Positions 5,314 to 8,329 of a stretch of 8,329 bases of DNA are shown one piece after another (the stretch's first letter is position 1; each line of letters begins with the position of its first letter). Source of the DNA: Chloroflexota bacterium (lineage in GTDB: Bacteria; Chloroflexota; UBA6077); assembly GCA_021806765.1 (NCBI GenBank), contig JAJZQR010000235.1, positions 1 to 8,329 of the forward strand. The letters run 5' to 3'. Made by a program: the position numbers and the translations under genes. The notes beneath the pieces were generated by a model. That model did no database searches, had not been told where the DNA came from, and saw only the letters and a program-made list of their open reading frames with translations.

Positions 5314-6333
5314 CTACGGCGTCTGACCGGCGGCGTAGTACTTGACCTGGGTGATGCTACGCACCTGCGGGTTGTCGCGGTCCAGGGGTGTGGTGATCAT
5401 GAAGGTCGCGGAGTCGCCCGAGACCAGCCGCTCGGCAATGTAGGTGAAGTCCGCCCAGACTACCCTGTTCTGGTCGTCCAAGAACCAGACGTAGACGGCG
5501 TTCAGGGCCACGGATTGGTTAGTGGTGTTGTTCAGGTTGCCGGTGAACTGGTACTCAACGTAGGTGGAGTTGCCCTGCTGTTGGGCAACCTGCTCGTTCT
5601 TTACCCATTGGATCGGCACGTCGCTGTAGGAGGCGAAGCCGGTGGCGCTGGAGCCTACGGATATGTCGGCCCGGACGTAGGGGTCGGGGTTGGACACCTC
5701 GATCCGGTAGCCCGTCGTGTCCCCAGGACCCAGGTAGGGGAAGGCCTGGTTGGCTGTCCCGACCACGCTATCCGAAGAGGAGACCAGCTTTGCCGTCACG
5801 GTCACGTTGTAGGCTGGTGTTGAGCCATCGTTGTGCAGTTCTCCCAGAACCCAGACGTTCTTGGCGTCCAGCCCCTGTCCCTGGATCACGTTGGGCTGAG
5901 AGCTACTCAGCTGTGGCTTTGGTGCCGGCGTGGGGCTGGGTGTGGGAGCCGGGGTGGGTGTCGGACTGGGGGCAGGGGTGGGAGTGGCCGCAGGCGCAGC
6001 CGGTGCGGCTTGCGCTTCCCAGGGGAACCTCTGGTCGTTGGGCCTTTCTTGAAGCCCGTCGGGGCCATTCACCCAGGTCTCGGAGCCGTTGGTGAAGGCC
6101 GTCCAGTTGTCGGCCTTTCGCCAGACCATCAACCCCGTGGAGGTCTGTTGGAGCGAGTCTCCGTTGGCTGCGTAATGCTCGTTCTCCAGAGGCACTCCTG
6201 CGACGTCGGGGATCATATCGGCCAGGGTCTTGAAGCCCAGCTTGAACTGTGGACTCTCCTGGGCTAGGGCAACGCTGCCGAAAGTCAGAGCAGCGGCGGC
6301 AATCGCGATCAGCGATAACAGCAATCGTCTCAT
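5314..6333 (-). CDS. Secreted protein with Pro/Thr linker and FxLYD-like domains
   Basis: This 339-aa exported protein has four parts. A signal peptide covers residues 1-24 (RR, then LLLSLIAIAAAALTFGSVALA), with likely cleavage before or after Q25. A globular N-terminal segment (28-107) contains GLMVWRKADNWTAFTNGSETWVNGPDGLQ, a motif I associate with secreted Chloroflexota proteins. A Pro/Thr/Ala/Ser linker spans 108-140. Two beta-sandwich-like repeats (about 150-215 and 255-315) have features of FxLYD-type extracellular domains (VWVLGELHNDGSTPAYNVTVTAKL, then YQFTGNLNNTTNQSVALNAVYVWFLDD). The role is unknown; adhesion or envelope binding is a guess. I chose ATG 6333 because the signal peptide starts there and the upstream in-frame ATG (6372) lies inside the predicted -10 box. 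It appears monocistronic. A repeat element starts just upstream of its promoter. Confidence 0.85.
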   Translation of the reverse strand: MRRLLLSLIAIAAAALTFGSVALAQESPQFKLGFKTLADMIPDVAGVPLENEHYAANGDSLQQTSTGLMVWRKADNWTAFTNGSETWVNGPDGLQERPNDQRFPWEAQAAPAAPAATPTPAPSPTPTPAPTPSPTPAPKPQLSSSQPNVIQGQGLDAKNVWVLGELHNDGSTPAYNVTVTAKLVSSSDSVVGTANQAFPYLGPGDTTGYRIEVSNPDPYVRADISVGSSATGFASYSDVPIQWVKNEQVAQQQGNSTYVEYQFTGNLNNTTNQSVALNAVYVWFLDDQNRVVWADFTYIAERLVSGDSATFMITTPLDRDNPQVRSITQVKYYAAGQTP

Positions 6334-6370
6334 ATGGCTACCCCAATTCTGCGAATCTCGTGGAGACTGC

Positions 6371-6399
6371 ATAGTAATCCATCGTGTGGAGGGTGTCTA
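6371..6399 (-). promoter_or_regulatory. Predicted promoter of the secreted-protein gene
   Basis: On the minus strand TAGACA (6399-6394; 5 of 6 matches to TTGACA), a 17-nt spacer and TACTAT (6376-6371; 4 of 6) fit a sigma70-type promoter. The start near 6364 leaves a leader of about 30 nt before ATG 6333. The -35 box lies 8 bp from the flanking repeat of the candidate mobile element at 6408, so insertion may have replaced upstream control sequence. Confidence 0.5.
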
Positions 6400-6415
6400 C
6401 CGCCCCTGTCCTATG

Positions 6416-6435
6416 CTGAGATTGCACCATAAGGG
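6416..6435 (+). repeat. Left terminal inverted repeat of the MITE-like element
   Basis: CTGAGATTGCACCATAAGGG, matching the right-end repeat with one mismatch at position 5 (G here, A in the right end). Confidence 0.65.
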
Positions 6436-6498
6436 GAAGCGGGCTTGATAAGGGTGAAGGGATGTGTCAGCAACTTGGGGACGGCTCTGCCTGGAAAC

Positions 6499-6570
6499 CG
6501 TCATTCCCGCGGAAGCGGGAATCCAGCCTCCCGGCGTGGTTAATGGATTCCCGCTTTCGCGGGAATGACG
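6499..6570. repeat. REPIN-like doublet of inverted REP hairpins
   Basis: Two hairpins stand in opposite orientation. The first is ATTCCCGC-GGAA-GCGGGAAT (6503-6522), the second ATTCCCGC-TTTC-GCGGGAAT (6547-6566). The 27-nt units containing them (6499-6525 and 6544-6570) are reverse complements at 26 of 27 positions, separated by 18 nt. This is the layout of a REPIN. The core GTCATTCCCGCGRAAGCGGGAATCC is a widespread dispersed intergenic repeat. It is non-coding, although reading frames through it yield the familiar false peptide SRFRGNDG. Confidence 0.8.
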
Positions 6571-6600
6571 ATGGGCTGCGGGAGCGGGAATGACGATGGG
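6559..6600. repeat. 17-nt direct repeat with 25-nt period
   Basis: GCGGGAATGACGATGGG occurs at 6559-6575 and again at 6584-6600. The second copy is the outer half-arm of the right REP hairpin plus flank, so a partial duplication of the REP end has occurred. Confidence 0.65.
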
Positions 6601-6650
6601 GTGCCCCACCCCTACAAAGGATTCCTTCCTGCTGCCGTCGCCAAGACGCT

Positions 6651-6670
6651 CCCTTATGGTGCAATTTCAG
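6651..6670 (-). repeat. Right terminal inverted repeat of the MITE-like element
   Basis: CCCTTATGGTGCAATTTCAG on the plus strand, the reverse complement of the left end except for one base. Confidence 0.65.
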
Positions 6671-6693
6671 GTCCTATGGTCCTATGTCCTATG
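6671..6693. repeat. Short tandem repeat of GTCCTATG
   Basis: GTCCTATG (6671-6678), GTCCTATG (6679-6686) and TCCTATG (6687-6693) follow the right end of the MITE-like element in direct tandem. One more copy abuts the left end (6408-6415). Confidence 0.7.
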
Positions 6694-6820
6694 AGGAAGG
6701 GGTCTGCCCCACAATTGAGAGGCCGCTTGTTGTCGATGGCGTGCCACCCCCTTCCCCGGCCCTTCCCCCATCCGAGGGGGAATGGGGGCGGCCGGCGGCA
6801 CCACGGTCTCGTCTCAAGGG
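6694..6820. other. Intergenic region downstream of the permease, no gene seen
   Basis: It contains the small hairpins GGGG-TCTG-CCCC (about 6700-6711) and TTCCCCC-ATCCGA-GGGGGAA (6763-6769 with 6776-6782). The second sits in a C-rich stretch of CCCTTCCCC-type units. Neither hairpin is followed by a T-run on the minus strand, so no intrinsic terminator for the permease gene is clear. Confidence 0.45.
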
Positions 6821-8083
6821 TTATTCATAACGAAGGGCCTCGATGGGGTTCAGGGAGGCGGCCCTGTTGGCCGGATAGATCCCGAAGAAGACCCCGATGG
6901 CGGTGGAGACCCCGAAGGCCATCAAGATGGCGCTCAAGGAGACAGCCGTCTGGATCTTCTGCCCGTTCAGGTCGACACCGCTGATCAAGCGGGACACTCC
7001 CAGTCCGATCAGGATCCCCACGATGCCTCCCACCACGCTGACCACCACCGACTCCACCAGGAACTGGGTCAGGATGTCGCTTCGTTTTGCCCCGATGGCC
7101 TTCCGGATCCCGATCTCCCGGGTCCGTTCGGTCACGGAGACCAGCATGATGTTCATGATGCCGATGCCGCCGACGACCAGGGAGATGCCGGCGATGGCGC
7201 CCAGGAGCAGGGTCATGACCCCCAGGACCGAGCTGGCCGTGGCCAATATGTCCTCCTGGCTCCTGATGGTGAAGTCATCCTGCGCCACCTTGTGGCGCTG
7301 CCGCAGCAGGTTCCCGATGTCCTGGACTGCCTGGTTCATCACCTTGGGGTCGTCCGAGATCAACTGGACGTTGATGGTGGATACGTTGTGAAGGCCTGTG
7401 CTGGTCCGTTGAACCTCCACCTTTTGCTGGAGGGTGGTGAGCGGCATCAAGAGGGTATCGTCCTGGTTGCCCATGGCCTGGGCCCCCTTGGACTCCAGCA
7501 CACCCTCGACACGGAAGGTGAGCCTGCGGTTACCGCCAAAGGCGATGCTTATCTGCTGCCCCACGGCGTTGCCGTCTGGGAACAGCTCAGCCGCCACGTT
7601 GCTACCGAGGAGGGCCACCAGCGACCGGCCATCGAGGTCCTGCTGGCTGATGAACTGGCCGTCGGTGACGTGCCAGTTGCGGACATCCTGGTACTCCGGG
7701 GTGACGCCGGTGATGCGGGTATTGACGTTGTTGCCGCCGGCGATTACCTGGCCGAAGAAGCTCGCCTCAGGCGCCACTTCCGCAACCTCGGGTACGTTGT
7801 TGGGATCGGCGATGGCCTGGGCGTCCTCGTAGGTGAGGGTCGGAGCGGTGCCAGCGGCGGAGCGGACCCCTCCGGTGGTGGTGGCGCCGGGGGTGATGAA
7901 CAGCAGGTTGGTGCCCATGGATCGGATCTGCGCAGTCACCGAGGCCTGAGCCCCTTCGCCCACGGACATCAAGGCGATGACGGCCCCCACCCCTATGATG
8001 ATCCCCAGCATGGTCAGGGCAGACCGCATCTTGTTGGACGTCAGGCTGCCCAGGGCGACCCGGAAGGTCTCAAGAATGTTCAT
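6821..8083 (-). CDS. MacB-type ABC transporter permease
   Basis: This 420-aa inner-membrane protein is a type VII ABC exporter permease with separate ATPase, unlike fused E. coli MacB. TM1 is at about 22-42 (ALTMLGIIIGVGAVIALMSVGEGA), followed by a large extracytoplasmic MacB periplasmic-core domain (about 45-280, ending FTIRSQEDIL). A C-terminal FtsX domain has three TM segments (about 287-315, 340-368, 383-405). It includes the conserved GAIAGISLVVGGIGIMNIML and VTERTREIGIRKAIGAKRSDIL, the latter being the coupling region to the ATPase. It ends NPIEALRYE, the usual family end. I chose ATG 8083 because AGGGG lies 6 nt upstream and homologues start MN..E.; 34 further upstream residues would come from a repeat array. 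It overlaps the ATPase gene by 14 nt. Likely roles are export of a lipid, peptide or drug, or envelope signalling; the substrate is unknown. Confidence 0.94.
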   Translation of the reverse strand: MNILETFRVALGSLTSNKMRSALTMLGIIIGVGAVIALMSVGEGAQASVTAQIRSMGTNLLFITPGATTTGGVRSAAGTAPTLTYEDAQAIADPNNVPEVAEVAPEASFFGQVIAGGNNVNTRITGVTPEYQDVRNWHVTDGQFISQQDLDGRSLVALLGSNVAAELFPDGNAVGQQISIAFGGNRRLTFRVEGVLESKGAQAMGNQDDTLLMPLTTLQQKVEVQRTSTGLHNVSTINVQLISDDPKVMNQAVQDIGNLLRQRHKVAQDDFTIRSQEDILATASSVLGVMTLLLGAIAGISLVVGGIGIMNIMLVSVTERTREIGIRKAIGAKRSDILTQFLVESVVVSVVGGIVGILIGLGVSRLISGVDLNGQKIQTAVSLSAILMAFGVSTAIGVFFGIYPANRAASLNPIEALRYE

Positions 8084-8329
8084 TGCGATCCCCTGAGTTG
8101 GCAGACACGGCGACGCGGGGACGCGGGGACGCGGGTAGAAGCTCTCCGTGTCTCCGTGTCTCCGTATCTCCGCGTCGCTCGTCACTGCTGACGGCGCCGT
8201 CCCGGATGTGGATGACGCGGCGGGTGTAGGCGGCGATGTCGGGCTCGTGGGTGACGAAGACCACGGTGATACCCTTCTCCTGGTTGAGTTGGAGGAAGGT
8301 GGAGATCACCTCCTCGGAGGCCTTGGTGT
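8070..8329 (-). CDS. MacB-type ABC transporter ATPase, C-terminal part only
   Basis: The gene runs off the right edge, so only about 85 C-terminal residues are visible. They begin TKASEEVISTFLQLNQEKG just after the D-loop, continue with the H-loop VTHEPDIA and end the normal domain at RRVIHIRDGAVSSDERR. The Walker A, signature and Walker B motifs lie outside the window. It would power the adjacent permease. About 40 extra residues follow the usual family end (RGDTETRRHGELLPAS.. to NEHS), most of them encoded by an inverted array of 8-nt repeats (8104-8176). The stop at 8072-8070 overlaps the permease start by 14 nt, so the two are probably translationally coupled. The tail is likely unstructured. 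Confidence 0.88.
   Translation of the reverse strand, partial: TKASEEVISTFLQLNQEKGITVVFVTHEPDIAAYTRRVIHIRDGAVSSDERRGDTETRRHGELLPASPRPRVAVSANSGDRNEHS
8104..8176. repeat. Inverted array of 8-nt GACRCGGN units
   Basis: The left arm has four units (GACACGGC, then GACGCGGG three times; 8104-8135). After the 7-nt spacer TAGAAGC comes the right arm, TCTCCGTG twice, TCTCCGTA and TCTCCGCG, then TC (8143-8176). The reverse complement of that arm is GACGCGGA GATACGGA GACACGGA GACACGGA. The arms can fold into a long imperfect hairpin. It lies inside the ATPase reading frame, just before the permease ribosome binding site. Similar GACGCGGAGA arrays are, to my recollection, dispersed between genes in some Chloroflexota and cyanobacteria. 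Confidence 0.75.

Larger units (their letters stand above)
6408..6678. mobile_element. Candidate MITE-like element with 20-bp TIRs and GTCCTATG flanks
   Basis: The left end CTGAGATTGCACCATAAGGG (6416-6435) is matched by the reverse complement of the right end (6651-6670), CTGAAATTGCACCATAAGGG, at 19 of 20 positions. Similarity continues loosely inward (AGCG..CTTG on both sides). The identical 8-mer GTCCTATG lies directly outside each end (6408-6415 and 6671-6678), as for a target-site duplication. The element is 255 bp without flanks and has no transposase, so it would be nonautonomous. A REPIN-like hairpin doublet is nested inside. More GTCCTATG-like units follow on the right, so the flanks could instead come from a pre-existing tandem array. 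I cannot assign an IS family. Confidence 0.6.

Noticed and set aside
6334..6372. Upstream ATG 6372 for the secreted protein
   Set aside because: It puts 13 polar residues before the signal peptide and lies within the predicted -10 box.
6397..6664. Minus-strand ORFs in the 6397-6664 gap
   Set aside because: They translate REP hairpins into the known artefact peptides (HSREGNP / SRFRGNDG types) and have no support as genes. No transposase is encoded.
8104..8176. CRISPR-like array
   Set aside because: Units are 8 nt, directly abutting, with no unique spacers of 25-40 nt; it is an inverted tandem array.
6782..8191. Plus-strand ORF of 469 codons opposite the permease
   Set aside because: It is the antisense shadow of the well-supported MacB-type permease and is extremely Asp/Gly/His rich, without recognisable domains.

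Overview
The window is GC-rich bacterial DNA, dense in genes but with repeat-filled intergenic gaps. It holds six complete protein genes, one partial gene at the right edge, and one likely 22-codon leader ORF. The gene content fits a Chloroflexota (Anaerolineae-like) genome: a TreT-like GT4 protein beside a CPA2 antiporter, a secreted protein with a WRK-type N-terminal domain, a proline/threonine linker and FxLYD-like domains, a small SHOCT membrane protein, and clock-like GACRCGGN and GTAGGGGC..GAATGC palindromic repeats. This placement is inference; no rRNA or marker gene is present. No tRNA, rRNA, CRISPR array or transposase was found.

Left half, plus strand (about 100-3311). A sigma70-type promoter (116-144) leads into a structured leader of about 100 nt ending in a strong intrinsic terminator (227-253). 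Three tightly packed genes follow: a trehalose-synthase-like GT4 glycosyltransferase whose donor-site residues are degenerate (295-1617), a CPA2 cation/proton antiporter (1643-2959), and an unrecognised 120-aa protein that overlaps the antiporter by 11 nt (2949-3311). They look like one operon, possibly controlled by attenuation.

Middle, minus strand (3312-5113). An HD-GYP domain protein (c-di-GMP phosphodiesterase family) ends back to back with the operon: the two stop codons touch as TAG|CTA. Upstream of it is a two-TM SHOCT protein. That protein very probably starts at a GTG that overlaps the stop of a short leader ORF (GTGA overlap), behind an extended -10 promoter.

Right part, minus strand (5314-8329). 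A secreted FxLYD-like protein is followed by a 450-nt gap, and then a MacB-type ABC transporter pair (permease complete, ATPase only its C-terminal end). The gap holds a candidate nonautonomous mobile element of about 255 bp. It has 20-bp terminal inverted repeats (19/20 match), is flanked on both sides by GTCCTATG, and carries a nested REPIN-like doublet of hairpins. Between ATPase and permease lies another inverted array of 8-nt units, which is translated as the C-terminal tail of the ATPase.

I see no obvious new defence or metabolic system. The best leads are the mobile element, the degenerate GT4/antiporter/unknown-protein operon with its attenuator-like leader, and the coupled leader peptide.
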